Assembly: GCA_002726245.1 (NCBI GenBank)
Contig: PBSM01000033.1
Location: 1 to 64,000, forward strand
DNA from: Planctomycetaceae bacterium
Lineage (GTDB): Bacteria > Planctomycetota > Planctomycetia > Pirellulales > Pirellulaceae
DNA length: 64,000 nucleotides
Reading direction: 5' to 3'
Each line of letters starts with the position of its first letter. Positions within the stretch are counted from its first letter, which is position 1. The translations under genes and the position numbers were made by a program. The notes under the pieces are model-generated. The model did no database searches and was not told the DNA's origin. It saw only the letters and a list, made by a program, of their open reading frames with translations. Below are positions 16,928 to 26,420 of the stretch, piece after piece.

Positions 16928-18226
16928 ATGCACAAGTATTGTGACGGCATCCACCGACGCGATATCCTCAAAGCGGGGGTGGCAGACGCGTTCGGCTTGA
17001 ACCTGGCCACGATGCTCGAACTTGACGCAAGTGAAGAGTCGCCGACGAGTGGAAAAAACGCGATCTTCATATTCCTCACCGGCGGTCAGTCCCACATCGA
17101 CTCTTGGGATATGAAGCCTGAAGCTGGCGAAATGAAGGGCGAGTTTGAATCGATCGAGACAAATCTGCCGGGCCTGCGTGTATGTGAACACATGCCTTAT
17201 TTGGCGAAGCAAGCCGATAAATACACTGTCGTCCGCAGCGTCACACATTCGCAGGGCGCGCACAGCCCTGGCCAGCGCTACCTGCAAACGGGTAATCGCA
17301 AGATTCCATCCTTGGAATACCCCGATTACGGCGCGGTCGTCTCCAAGGAGCACCGTTCTCCGCGCGGCGTGCCGCAATATGTGCTGTTGCCCAGCGGCGG
17401 CAGCAACTCCGCGAGCTATTCGTCTGGTTATCTGGGAGTGGCTCATGGGCCGTTTACCGCGCTCGGAGACCCCAACGCGAACAACTACAGCGTTCGCGCT
17501 CTAGCCACGCCGGAAGGGCTGACCTCTAAGCAAATCGAAGCCCGCCGACGCCAACTGGAACTCGTGGGCACGCGATTTCGAGACCTCGACATCGGCAATC
17601 AAGAAGTCGATGGCATGGACAAGTCCTATCAAAAGGCGTTCGATATTCTGCAGTCCAAGGCGGTCCGAAAAGCGTTCGACATTGGCAGCGAGGACGCCGC
17701 GATTCGCGAGAATTACGGACGGCATACCTTCGGACAGTCGTGCCTTCTCGCGCGGCGGCTGGTCGAGGCGGGCACGCGTTGCGTGTCGATTTACTTTGGC
17801 GGTTGGGACACGCACCAGTTCAACTTTCGGGATTTGAAGGGCACGCTGCTCCCACCGTGGGACCAGGGCCTGGCCGCGTTGATTGCGGACCTTCACGAGC
17901 GTGGGTTACTGGACGACACGCTCGTCTGGTGTACCGGCGAATTCGGCCGCACCCCCAAGATCAACGACAAAGGCGCCGGCCGCGATCACTGGGCGCGCGC
18001 GATGAGCATGCTCTTCGCGGGCACAGGGATCAAGGGTGGGCAGGTGATTGGCGAGACAGACAAGACCGCGTCCGAACCGGTCGATTCTCCGTACTCGCCG
18101 GCTGATGCCGCAGCCAGTTTTTATCGCGGGATTGGGATCGATGCTCAAAAGGAATACCACGCGCCGGATGGCCGTCCGGTTAAGATCGTCGGCAAAGGGA
18201 ACCCCATCCGAGAACTTTGGGGATAG
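16928..18226 (+). CDS. DUF1501 domain-containing protein
   Basis: A 432-residue DUF1501 protein. The leader contains HRRDILKAGVADAFGLNLA, a twin-arginine-type start. Family motifs: FIFLTGGQSHIDSWDMKP (about 43-60), VVRSVTHSQGAHSPGQRY, CLLARRLVEAGTRCVSIYFG, LVWCTGEFGRTPKIN and GRDHWARAMSMLFAG. The ATG at 16928 follows GAAAGGAAG, a good ribosome site; an upstream start at 16913 is inside it. The expected cytochrome partner upstream survives only as a pseudogene, so the pair is broken. A HEAT-repeat gene starts six bases after its stop. Confidence 0.92.
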   Translation: MHKYCDGIHRRDILKAGVADAFGLNLATMLELDASEESPTSGKNAIFIFLTGGQSHIDSWDMKPEAGEMKGEFESIETNLPGLRVCEHMPYLAKQADKYTVVRSVTHSQGAHSPGQRYLQTGNRKIPSLEYPDYGAVVSKEHRSPRGVPQYVLLPSGGSNSASYSSGYLGVAHGPFTALGDPNANNYSVRALATPEGLTSKQIEARRRQLELVGTRFRDLDIGNQEVDGMDKSYQKAFDILQSKAVRKAFDIGSEDAAIRENYGRHTFGQSCLLARRLVEAGTRCVSIYFGGWDTHQFNFRDLKGTLLPPWDQGLAALIADLHERGLLDDTLVWCTGEFGRTPKINDKGAGRDHWARAMSMLFAGTGIKGGQVIGETDKTASEPVDSPYSPADAAASFYRGIGIDAQKEYHAPDGRPVKIVGKGNPIRELWG

Positions 18227-18232
18227 TAGACA

Positions 18233-19510
18233 ATGCATCTTCTAATACGACTGCTCGCACCAGCTGCCGTGCTGTTCTGTTTCATCGGACAAACCCAGGC
18301 GGATTCAGAATCCAGCCGGATTCCACAACTCATCGAGGCCCTCGACGACGAGAACTTCCGCTTTGGCGCTTCGATAGCGCTGGCGCAAATGGGGAAGGAT
18401 GCCGTGCCGGCGTTACGAAAGTCATTGGTTTCCGACAAACTGGACCTGCGAGTTTGGTCCGTCTATACGCTTGGCGAAATCGGCTCGGCTGCCGAACCCG
18501 CCGTTGGTGACTTAACAGAATCGCTTGGAAACAACGATAGCGCGCTCCGCGCTGCCGCCACGCAAACGCTCGGCAAGATCGGACCCGCCTCGGCTCCGAG
18601 TGTCGGCGCGCTGGCGGATTTGTTGAGTGACGAGAACACAGTAGTGCGTCGATGGTCGGCAGTGGCACTCGGCCAGATCGGTCCCCGCGCGGAACAGGCC
18701 GCTCCCCAACTCATCGCGGCGCTGAAGGACAGCAGGATTCGGCCGTCGGCGAAAACTTCTTTGATTCAGATCGGCAAACCAACAGCCGGCCAACTGCGAC
18801 AATCGCTCGGCGACGAGAAACTCCGGTTTGATGTCTCCGCGATCCTGTTGAAACTCTACCCGGACTCGGCCAAACAAGCGGGAGTCGACCAACCGACGTT
18901 GGCCGATGTGGCATCGCTTCGCCTGGTGCTTCACGATCTGACTCGTTCACCGCAGGAACGGACCAGCGCGGCAACAGCATTGGCTGCGCTGGGCAAAGAA
19001 GGAACTGTCGTCCTTATCGAGGCGTTCGAAGAACAACCGATCGCCGGCACTGCGGCATCCGCGTGTGCGAGCGTTGCTCCCGACGGCGTGGCTCCGCTCA
19101 TCGACGCACTCACCCACGAACAACCCGGCGTTCGCGCGGCTGCTGCCGACGCGCTTGGCCACATCGGCCCCGCGGCAAACGAGGCCGTCCCACATCTCGT
19201 GCGGTTGTTCAAAGACAGCGATCACAACGTGCGCTACCGCGCCGTGCTCGCGCTCGACGCCTTCGGCCAGAAGGCAGCGCCGGCCGTACCCGACCTGATC
19301 GAAGTTATGCTCGACTCCAGCCAGCGCGAGGCGGCCCGCCAATGGGCGATGATGACGCTCGTCAACACCCTCCCCGACACACATGACACGGTGGTCAAGG
19401 GCTTGATCAAAGCCAGCCAGGACAAAGGGAATTACGGTGTGAGTTCTCTGGCCAAGTCGCAAGTCCGCAAGATCGACCCCAAGGCGGCCGAAGCGGCCGG
19501 CATTCGTTAG
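18233..19510 (+). CDS. HEAT-repeat protein with signal peptide
   Basis: A 425-residue exported protein built of HEAT/PBS-lyase-type helical repeats. The first 22 residues are a signal peptide ending TQADS. Repeats follow at intervals of about 31-38 residues, such as DDENFRFGASIALAQMGKDA, LRAAATQTLGKIGPASAPSV, VVRRWSAVALGQIGPRAEQA, VRAAAADALGHIGPAANEAV and VRYRAVLALDAFGQKAAPAV. Such alpha solenoids act as protein-binding scaffolds. It sits six bases after the DUF1501 gene and 16 before a long PQQ-propeller gene, so a periplasmic complex of the three is plausible. No catalytic residues are seen. Confidence 0.88.
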   Translation: MHLLIRLLAPAAVLFCFIGQTQADSESSRIPQLIEALDDENFRFGASIALAQMGKDAVPALRKSLVSDKLDLRVWSVYTLGEIGSAAEPAVGDLTESLGNNDSALRAAATQTLGKIGPASAPSVGALADLLSDENTVVRRWSAVALGQIGPRAEQAAPQLIAALKDSRIRPSAKTSLIQIGKPTAGQLRQSLGDEKLRFDVSAILLKLYPDSAKQAGVDQPTLADVASLRLVLHDLTRSPQERTSAATALAALGKEGTVVLIEAFEEQPIAGTAASACASVAPDGVAPLIDALTHEQPGVRAAAADALGHIGPAANEAVPHLVRLFKDSDHNVRYRAVLALDAFGQKAAPAVPDLIEVMLDSSQREAARQWAMMTLVNTLPDTHDTVVKGLIKASQDKGNYGVSSLAKSQVRKIDPKAAEAAGIR

Positions 19511-19526
19511 CTAAGGGAGATGAAGA

Positions 19527-22163
19527 ATGAACCTGCAGACCGCCCGATTCCTCGTGATCTTGCTGCTTGGTGTTTTGCCAATGGTGGGAGAGGTCTGTGT
19601 TGGTCAGGACTCGAAGTCCGCTGCTAGTGCAGCCGAAAAGAAACACCTGCGCGAATGGGCGCAGCTCAAAGGAAACTCCGGCTTCACCGGGTTGTCACCG
19701 GACGACTCGGTCAAGCCGCCGTTGAAGCTCCTGTGGTCCTACCGCTTGGATGGAGACGCGTCTGGAGATGCGGGTGCCGGACTCATTGTGGCAGGCGGCA
19801 AGGTGTTTGTCCCCGTTGCCAACAGTCAATCGATTGTGGCACTTGACGCGGAGAACGGCCGCTTTTATTGGGAGCATCGAGATCAGTCGATCGGATGGAA
19901 CGGATACCTCGGTCACACGTCGGTCCCCTCGTATGACAACGGCCGCGTGATTCTTTGGCAACGGCGTAACTCTTCGGGAGTGATGGCTCTCGACGCCAAA
20001 ACAGGCAAGGTCGAGTGGACGCATTCCCTTAGTCCAGAGGGCAAGGACATCAACCGAGGTGGACTGCCTGTGGCCGATGGAATGGTCTATTGCAGCGAAG
20101 GCGGCTCGGACCCGGCGGTTTGTGCGCTGGACACTGCGACCGGCAAACGCGTTTGGCGTAAAGAACTGGGCAGCGATGTTGGCGAGTTTGCGATCGGTCC
20201 GACGGTTGCTGGTGGTCGTGTCTTTGTTTCAACGCGAGCAAACACGCGCCGTGGTCCCAAGCCAGGCAACCTCCGTGGTGCCACTACGGCGCTCGACGCA
20301 AAAACCGGCAAGATTCTCTGGCGCCGTAAGAACATTTACTCGTGGAGTCCCATGGCTTGTGATGGAAAAGTCCTGGTGTGTCCCATGTGGTCTTCTCCGG
20401 ACGAAAAGCTCTATCTGCTGGACTGCGATAGTGGAAAAACGATCTGGGCCACAACGCGCGTCGCGAACCACTACAACCCCCCGATCACGTTCACGAAAGA
20501 CCTGCTTCTCTATCAGCCGTGGGGCCCGAAACTCCATGCGATGTCACGAGCGGACGGTGAGCCACAATGGATCTTCCACAACGAATTCACGAGTGCCGGA
20601 TGCTGCACGCCCGCGGTCTCCGGGCAATACGCCTATATCGGGACATCCGTTCCGGAACGCTCGGGGGATCTTGAGTCTTTGCGCGGCTTTCGTCTGGCGG
20701 ACACTCCCAGCGACACCGGCAAGTATGGAACGGTAAACGCCATTGACTTGTCGACCGGCAAGTCTGTCTGGCGTTTCCCGACGACAAATACCGTGTGCGG
20801 GGATCCAGCCATCGCCTATGGACGTCTTTACTTTGCGAGCCGCGATGGACGGGTCTACTGCCTCGCCCCTGCCGAGAAGGGCGAACCGATGACGCCGGAA
20901 GCAAAAGACCAATCGCCACCGGCAGATGAAGCCGATGTCGCGAAGCTGCTATCGACGCCGCGCGATCGAGAGGCGAAGCCAGGCTCCAACTGGCCGATGC
21001 AGGGTGGCGGCCCTGATCGAACTGGTTTGCAAGGTATCACGTTGAAACCGCCCCTGAAGCTTGCCTGGAAGTTTGACACGCAGGGTCGAGTCGTGACTTC
21101 CGCGGCAATTGTTGACGACGTTGTTTACACAAGTTCCGAGTCTGGCCGGATCATCGCCGTCGATGCCGATCGAGGTCAGGAAATGTGGCAATTCGACACC
21201 CGTCAGCCGATACGTTGTTCGCCGGCTGTCGCCGGTGACGTCGTCTATTGCGGCTCGGACAGTGGGATTCTCAATGCACTCGATGCGCGAACAGGGAAAC
21301 TCTCCTGGCAGTTTGAGGCGGGTGGACCGGTTCAGGCATCTCCTGCCATCGTAGGCGACATCATTGTCTTCGGTGCCAACGATCACAACCTCTACGCGCT
21401 GGATCGGCGAACCGGTCGAAAACTCTGGAACTTCCGCACTAGCCGATCTTTTATCCAGGCCCCGCCGGTGATTCACGGCGATCACGTTTTTGCGGCCGGG
21501 TGGGCCGACTGGGTTTGGTGCCTTAATGTGAAGTCCGGCAAGCCCGTTTGGCGATCCTTTATCCCGGTTTCAATCGAGGCGGTTTCCTATTACTGTGACC
21601 AACTCTGGGTCCGCAGTCCCTACTACGTTGTTCGTCTCGATCCGGCCAAAGGCACGTGGATGCGTATCGCCGAGACATCGTATGGTTATGGCGGAATGGC
21701 GTTCGTCGGAGACCGGCTGTTCCAGTCCGGCGTCCTCGGCCAGTATGGGACGACCGGAGCAACATCCGTTGCCCTGAACGCCCAAGGTGGACCACCGCCC
21801 AAGCAAGTTGCTCCAACGTTAAAAGGCGTGGAAATGCTCACACCAAAACCACTACGAGCAAAGCCAGAACTTGCCACCAAGGCAACATCTTTTTCGGCGC
21901 GGATGTCCCTCGGCATGGTCAACATGCAAGGGAGCCCGGAACTAGCCTCGATGGCCACGCCCTTAGTCCTCGGCGATAAGCTCTGCTTCTCGACCTTAGC
22001 GGGGCAAGTCATTTTGACCGACCTCGAAGGCACGCGGCTTTGGAGCTATGACCTTGGCGGTCCAAGCCACGCGCCCCCTGTCGCCGCCAGCGGGTTGTTG
22101 GTCGTTGGCTGCGATGATGGAAACCTCTATGCCTTCCGAGAAGAGCAGCAAGCAAAGGATTGA
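19527..22163 (+). CDS. Large PQQ-like double beta-propeller protein
   Basis: An 878-residue exported protein beginning with a signal peptide (MNLQTARFLVILLLGVLPM). Two propeller regions follow, each opened by a WxxxxGNSGxTG or WPMQGGGPDRTG motif (about residues 43-55 and 492-505). Blades carry typical ALDAxTGKxxW motifs, for example ALDAKTGKVEWTHS, ALDTATGKRVW, AIDLSTGKSVWRF, AVDADRGQEMWQF and ALDARTGKLSWQF. A Pro/Glu-rich linker (about 455-480) separates the halves. This looks like a tandem duplication of a BamB-like propeller. It closes the operon that starts with DUF1501 and the HEAT protein. The function is unknown; binding or scaffolding outside the cytoplasmic membrane is inferred. Confidence 0.88.
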   Translation: MNLQTARFLVILLLGVLPMVGEVCVGQDSKSAASAAEKKHLREWAQLKGNSGFTGLSPDDSVKPPLKLLWSYRLDGDASGDAGAGLIVAGGKVFVPVANSQSIVALDAENGRFYWEHRDQSIGWNGYLGHTSVPSYDNGRVILWQRRNSSGVMALDAKTGKVEWTHSLSPEGKDINRGGLPVADGMVYCSEGGSDPAVCALDTATGKRVWRKELGSDVGEFAIGPTVAGGRVFVSTRANTRRGPKPGNLRGATTALDAKTGKILWRRKNIYSWSPMACDGKVLVCPMWSSPDEKLYLLDCDSGKTIWATTRVANHYNPPITFTKDLLLYQPWGPKLHAMSRADGEPQWIFHNEFTSAGCCTPAVSGQYAYIGTSVPERSGDLESLRGFRLADTPSDTGKYGTVNAIDLSTGKSVWRFPTTNTVCGDPAIAYGRLYFASRDGRVYCLAPAEKGEPMTPEAKDQSPPADEADVAKLLSTPRDREAKPGSNWPMQGGGPDRTGLQGITLKPPLKLAWKFDTQGRVVTSAAIVDDVVYTSSESGRIIAVDADRGQEMWQFDTRQPIRCSPAVAGDVVYCGSDSGILNALDARTGKLSWQFEAGGPVQASPAIVGDIIVFGANDHNLYALDRRTGRKLWNFRTSRSFIQAPPVIHGDHVFAAGWADWVWCLNVKSGKPVWRSFIPVSIEAVSYYCDQLWVRSPYYVVRLDPAKGTWMRIAETSYGYGGMAFVGDRLFQSGVLGQYGTTGATSVALNAQGGPPPKQVAPTLKGVEMLTPKPLRAKPELATKATSFSARMSLGMVNMQGSPELASMATPLVLGDKLCFSTLAGQVILTDLEGTRLWSYDLGGPSHAPPVAASGLLVVGCDDGNLYAFREEQQAKD

Positions 22164-22339
22164 CCACCTTACGGAAACCGGGAATTCCCCGGTCTGCGAG
22201 TCGTCTTGGTGCGTGACGCCCTCGTCTAACAGTCTCCCCTCAAACAACTGGGCTTGGCGTGTTAAGCTCTTGTTGCCGCGTGCGGTCTAACGATCGTAGC
22301 GTTGTAGCATGTTCGACAAGTGGACAAGAACGCAACCGC

Positions 22340-22996
22340 ATGTCATCCCCTCTAATCGTTGTGCCAACTCGGATCGAATTGCAGACGCTTGAGCCGCTGC
22401 TCGATGCGGCGGTCAGGGAAGCGGGGGGGAAGATCGAGCTGTGCGGGTTTGGAGTCATCGCGGCTGCCGCGCGAACAGCACAGTTGATCGCGCGGCATGA
22501 ACCGGAACAAGTCATCTTAGTCGGCATTGCCGGAGCCATCGGTGAACAGTTGATGATCGGGAGAGCATACGATTTCAACGAGGTCGCATGTTTCGGGATC
22601 GGAGTTGGATCGGGCGAGAACTACTCGAACGCTGTCGAGATGGGCTTTCGGCACTGGGACGATGTGGTAGGCTCGACCGAGATCAGTGACATCATCTCAC
22701 TCACTGCGGAAGGTGAACCAGGTGCTTTTCAACTATTGACGGCTTGCGCAGCTTCGCGAAGCCCAGAGGATGTGAGGCTGCGACTCCAGAAGTTGCCGAA
22801 CGCTTCCGCAGAAGACATGGAGGGCTTTGCCGTCGCCTTGGCTTGCCAAGTCGCTGACGTACCTTTGCAGATCATACGCGGTATCTCCAACGTCGCCGGT
22901 GACCGAGGAAAGTCGCATTGGAAGATCGCAGACGCCCTGCATTCTGCAGCGGATCTGGTCACGAGATTGCTTCGAACAAAGAGGGGGCGGAACTGA
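22340..22996 (+). CDS. mqnB: Futalosine hydrolase
   Basis: A 218-residue nucleoside phosphorylase-fold enzyme matching MqnB, which splits futalosine into hypoxanthine and dehypoxanthine futalosine in the alternative menaquinone pathway. Visible marks: LIVVPTRIELQTLEPLL at the start, QVILVGIAGAIG, ASAEDMEGFAVALAC with the ME(G) purine-ribose contact, and IIRGISNVAGDR, where the final Asp is catalytic in the family. The ATG at 22340 is chosen because the family starts there; the longer frame from 22259 has no leader. mqnD follows 25 bases after its stop, so the two are probably co-transcribed. mqnA, mqnC and mqnE are not in this window. Confidence 0.9.
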   Translation: MSSPLIVVPTRIELQTLEPLLDAAVREAGGKIELCGFGVIAAAARTAQLIARHEPEQVILVGIAGAIGEQLMIGRAYDFNEVACFGIGVGSGENYSNAVEMGFRHWDDVVGSTEISDIISLTAEGEPGAFQLLTACAASRSPEDVRLRLQKLPNASAEDMEGFAVALACQVADVPLQIIRGISNVAGDRGKSHWKIADALHSAADLVTRLLRTKRGRN

Positions 22997-23021
22997 ATAA
23001 CTCACAGCATGGAACTTTATC

Positions 23022-23864
23022 GTGAGCCAAGCGATACACCTGGGAATCTCAACTTGTCCCAACGACACCTTTGCCTTTCACGGCTTGATTTCTCGAGCTG
23101 TCGATTGGCGCGGCCTCGACTTTCATGTGGACTTCATTGACATCCAGCAGTTAAACGACCGATTGTTCGAGGGTGACTTTGATGCGGCCAAGACGAGCTT
23201 TTACGCCGCATTGCTGCTGGCGAATGAGACGGTTGTTTTACCAAGCGGGTCGGCACTTGGTTTCGGCGTCGGTCCGCTGCTGCTGGCCGCGGAGCCGGAC
23301 TTGACGCCGACCAACACGGAACAGTTGGCGCTTTGCCCCGGTCAGCACACAACCGCGTCGCTTCTCTTCTCGCTCTTCTACCCAAAGACGACGCGGGTCG
23401 AGCACGTCCTCTTCTCGGAGATCATGCCGGCTCTCAAGCAACACAAGGCCGACTTCGGTATGTGTATTCACGAGGGCCGATTCACGTGGGAGCAACACGG
23501 ACTGGGGTTGGTCGAGGATCTCGGTACACGATGGGAAGCGGAGACAAGCAGCCCGCTTCCGCTGGGCGGCATCGTAGCCCGGCGGTGTCTGCCATTCAAC
23601 GTGCTGGCGACAATTCAGGCGGTCATTCGAGACTCGCTCGAATGCGCTCTCGCTGATCCTGAGGCGACTTTTCCTACCATGCGAAAGTACGCTCAAGAGT
23701 TCGACGACGATGTGCTAATGAAGCATGTTGAGCTCTATGTCAACGATTGGACACTCGACCTCCGCGACACTGGGCGCGATGCGTTGGCTCAACTTTCGGA
23801 ACGAGCCCAAACCATTGGACTGGTATCGAAAGAGAACATGAAGATCGAAGTGTTCGTCTCCTGA
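23022..23864 (+). CDS. mqnD: 1,4-dihydroxy-6-naphthoate synthase
   Basis: A 280-residue protein of the MqnA/MqnD periplasmic-binding-protein fold. It converts cyclic dehypoxanthine futalosine into 1,4-dihydroxy-6-naphthoate. The diagnostic N-terminus ISTCPNDTFAFHGLI is clear. It is followed by FIDIQQLNDRLFEGDFDAAKTSF, ALGFGVGPLL and DFGMCIHEGRFTW with the conserved His-Glu. The start is GTG at 23022, placing the family motif near residue 9; no nearer ATG fits. It lies just downstream of mqnB, supporting respiration with menaquinone made by the futalosine route. A HAD phosphatase gene follows at 52 bases. Confidence 0.92.
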   Translation: MSQAIHLGISTCPNDTFAFHGLISRAVDWRGLDFHVDFIDIQQLNDRLFEGDFDAAKTSFYAALLLANETVVLPSGSALGFGVGPLLLAAEPDLTPTNTEQLALCPGQHTTASLLFSLFYPKTTRVEHVLFSEIMPALKQHKADFGMCIHEGRFTWEQHGLGLVEDLGTRWEAETSSPLPLGGIVARRCLPFNVLATIQAVIRDSLECALADPEATFPTMRKYAQEFDDDVLMKHVELYVNDWTLDLRDTGRDALAQLSERAQTIGLVSKENMKIEVFVS

Positions 23865-23916
23865 GCGAAGGCGCGTGTCTACGCCTTCGGTATCCAGCTA
23901 ACTGCGTGAGGTGCGA

Positions 23917-24480
23917 ATGACCATTGAGGCGTTGATCTTTGACTGTGACGGGACGCTCACGGATTCGATGTACGCGCACTACGTCGCTTGGCGGAATGCG
24001 CTGGCGCACTACGGGATGGAATTGGACGAGCAGCGCTTCTACACCTATTCCGGCACACCGTCGCGGCGAGTAATCCCGATGTTGGCGGAAGAGCAGGGGA
24101 TCACGTTGGACTTCGAAGAAGCGAATCGAGCCAAGGAGGAGGTGTTTCTCCATTCGATCCACTTACTGAAACCGATCGAGCTAGTCGTGCAGATCGCGGA
24201 TGATCACCGCGGCAGCTTACCGATGGCGGTTGCGAGTGGCGGTGTGAGGCGACTGGTTCACCGGCAGCTCGAGCAGATCGGTACTTTCGAGTGGTTCGAC
24301 ACGATCGTGACTGCGGAGGATACCGAACGGCACAAGCCTGATCCCGATGTGTTCTTGGAGGCCGCTCGGCGGCTCAATGTCGCACCCACCGCTTGTCGCG
24401 TGTATGAAGACGGTGATCCGGGGATCGAAGCCGCTCGTCGAGCTGGCATGGAGTGCGTCGATGTTCGGCGATGGCTATAG
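23917..24480 (+). CDS. HAD-superfamily hydrolase (beta-phosphoglucomutase-like)
   Basis: A 187-residue cytoplasmic HAD phosphatase of subfamily IA. Motif I is IFDCDGTLTDS with nucleophile Asp9 and Asp11. Motif II is AVASGG (the Ser/Thr position). Motif III Lys is in ERHKPDPDVFLEAA, and motif IV is YEDGDPGIEAA. The helical cap lies between about 15 and 80 (MYAHYVAWRNALAHYGMEL). The ATG at 23917 follows TGAGGTGCG; a GTG at 23911 is also possible. The closest familiar members act on phosphorylated sugars, but the substrate cannot be settled by sequence. Confidence 0.88.
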   Translation: MTIEALIFDCDGTLTDSMYAHYVAWRNALAHYGMELDEQRFYTYSGTPSRRVIPMLAEEQGITLDFEEANRAKEEVFLHSIHLLKPIELVVQIADDHRGSLPMAVASGGVRRLVHRQLEQIGTFEWFDTIVTAEDTERHKPDPDVFLEAARRLNVAPTACRVYEDGDPGIEAARRAGMECVDVRRWL

Positions 24481-25156
<676 letters not shown>

Positions 25157-26410
25157 CTACCAGCCTAGCTCATCTGTGCTCTGGCCGAATGATTGGGTTT
25201 CAAGACCCATGTTGTTGAGCATCGTGACGAACAGGTTGCACAGCGGCGCGCCTTCCTCGTGAGCAACGTACCGGCCATGCTTGAACCCGCCGCCAGCGAG
25301 GAAGATGGGGAGATTGCGGGCATGGTGCGCGTTGGCGTTGCCGAGGTTGCTGCCGAACAGAATGGAAGTGCTATCCAGCAAGGTCGAACCGGATTCTGTC
25401 TTGGATTTCATCTGTGTGAGCAAACTGCTGAAGCATTCCACGATTTCCGTTTCAATCTTCCGCAACTGCTCGATCTTTGCTGGGTCCTGACCATGGTGCG
25501 AAAGGTTGTGGTGGTTACCGGTCACGCCTTCGACCTTCGGTACAACGAAATGATCCTGAATCATGACGCTGATCACACGGGACGAATCCGACTGAACGAT
25601 CAGCGGAACCAGATCCATCAACAACTGCGCCCGTCCAATCAGTTCAGCGATGTCAGGAATGTCGGATGGCTGCTGTGCGTCGACCTTTGGCTTTGGTTTG
25701 TCCATCCAACCCTGAACTGCTGCGATGTTCGTTTCGGCACCTCGAACCGAGTCGAAATAATCGTCCAGCAGGTGATTGTCCGACACACTTGCTTTTCGAC
25801 GAAGTACTTTGGCTTGTGTTCCGAGTTCGTCGAGGATGCTTCTCCCGTCGTCGAGCTTCTGCTTCTGTGCCCTCACTTCTGCGGGCGTGCCCTGCAGAAA
25901 CAGTTGGGCAAACAGGTTTGCCGGGCTCGTCTGCGCCGGGATCATGACGCCGCCGCTGGTGTACGACTGGCTTTGGGGCTTTATGGTTCCCAGCGTGATC
26001 GATGGGTATCGTGTTACATTCCCAAGGCGACTGGCTGCAACATGGTCGATGGAGATGGTGTTCCGGAACCCACCCACCCCTGGCTTGCGTGCCGAGGTCA
26101 GCCAGGTCAGCTCGCTATCATGAGGTTGGCGACCGGTTTGATCTTTATGCTGCAGACCGGAAAACAAGGTGAAGTCCTGGCGGTGCTCTTTCAGCAGATC
26201 CAGATAGGGAGTTGATTCGTAATCGGCACCGGGAGTCTTGGGCCACAACAACGGCGGGTGCAAACCGAGCACGGTGCAGACAAGCACCATCCGCTTTGGT
26301 GGAGGATTGCTGGGCACCGCAAAGACAGGGTTCATCGATTCTAGCAGCGGCAATGCCAGCGAGACGCCGGAGGCCTTTAGTAGGGTACGTCGGTTAAGTG
26401 GCTTGTTCAT
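25157..26410 (-). CDS. DUF1552 domain-containing protein
   Basis: A 417-residue protein of the DUF1552 family. The leader NRRTLLKASGVSLALPLLES is a twin-arginine type with a hydrophobic core. Family marks include KRMVLVCTVLGLHPPLLWP, TLFSGLQHKDQTGRQPHDSE, SIDHVAASRLG, HHNLSHHGQDPAKIEQL, and LFGSNLGNANAHHARNLPIFLAGGG split over the last third. DUF1552 is normally encoded beside a DUF1592 cytochrome protein, as here, with only ten bases between them. It resembles DUF1501 in fold and arrangement. The start at 26410 was chosen for the leader. It is the last gene of a five-gene operon led by an ECF sigma factor. Reaction unknown. Confidence 0.9.
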   Translation of the reverse strand: MNKPLNRRTLLKASGVSLALPLLESMNPVFAVPSNPPPKRMVLVCTVLGLHPPLLWPKTPGADYESTPYLDLLKEHRQDFTLFSGLQHKDQTGRQPHDSELTWLTSARKPGVGGFRNTISIDHVAASRLGNVTRYPSITLGTIKPQSQSYTSGGVMIPAQTSPANLFAQLFLQGTPAEVRAQKQKLDDGRSILDELGTQAKVLRRKASVSDNHLLDDYFDSVRGAETNIAAVQGWMDKPKPKVDAQQPSDIPDIAELIGRAQLLMDLVPLIVQSDSSRVISVMIQDHFVVPKVEGVTGNHHNLSHHGQDPAKIEQLRKIETEIVECFSSLLTQMKSKTESGSTLLDSTSILFGSNLGNANAHHARNLPIFLAGGGFKHGRYVAHEEGAPLCNLFVTMLNNMGLETQSFGQSTDELGW

Positions 26411-26420
26411 GACTTGCCTT

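Noticed and set aside
25193-26215. 340-codon open frame on the plus strand
   Set aside because: Antisense of the DUF1552 gene; no ribosome site and no recognisable motif.
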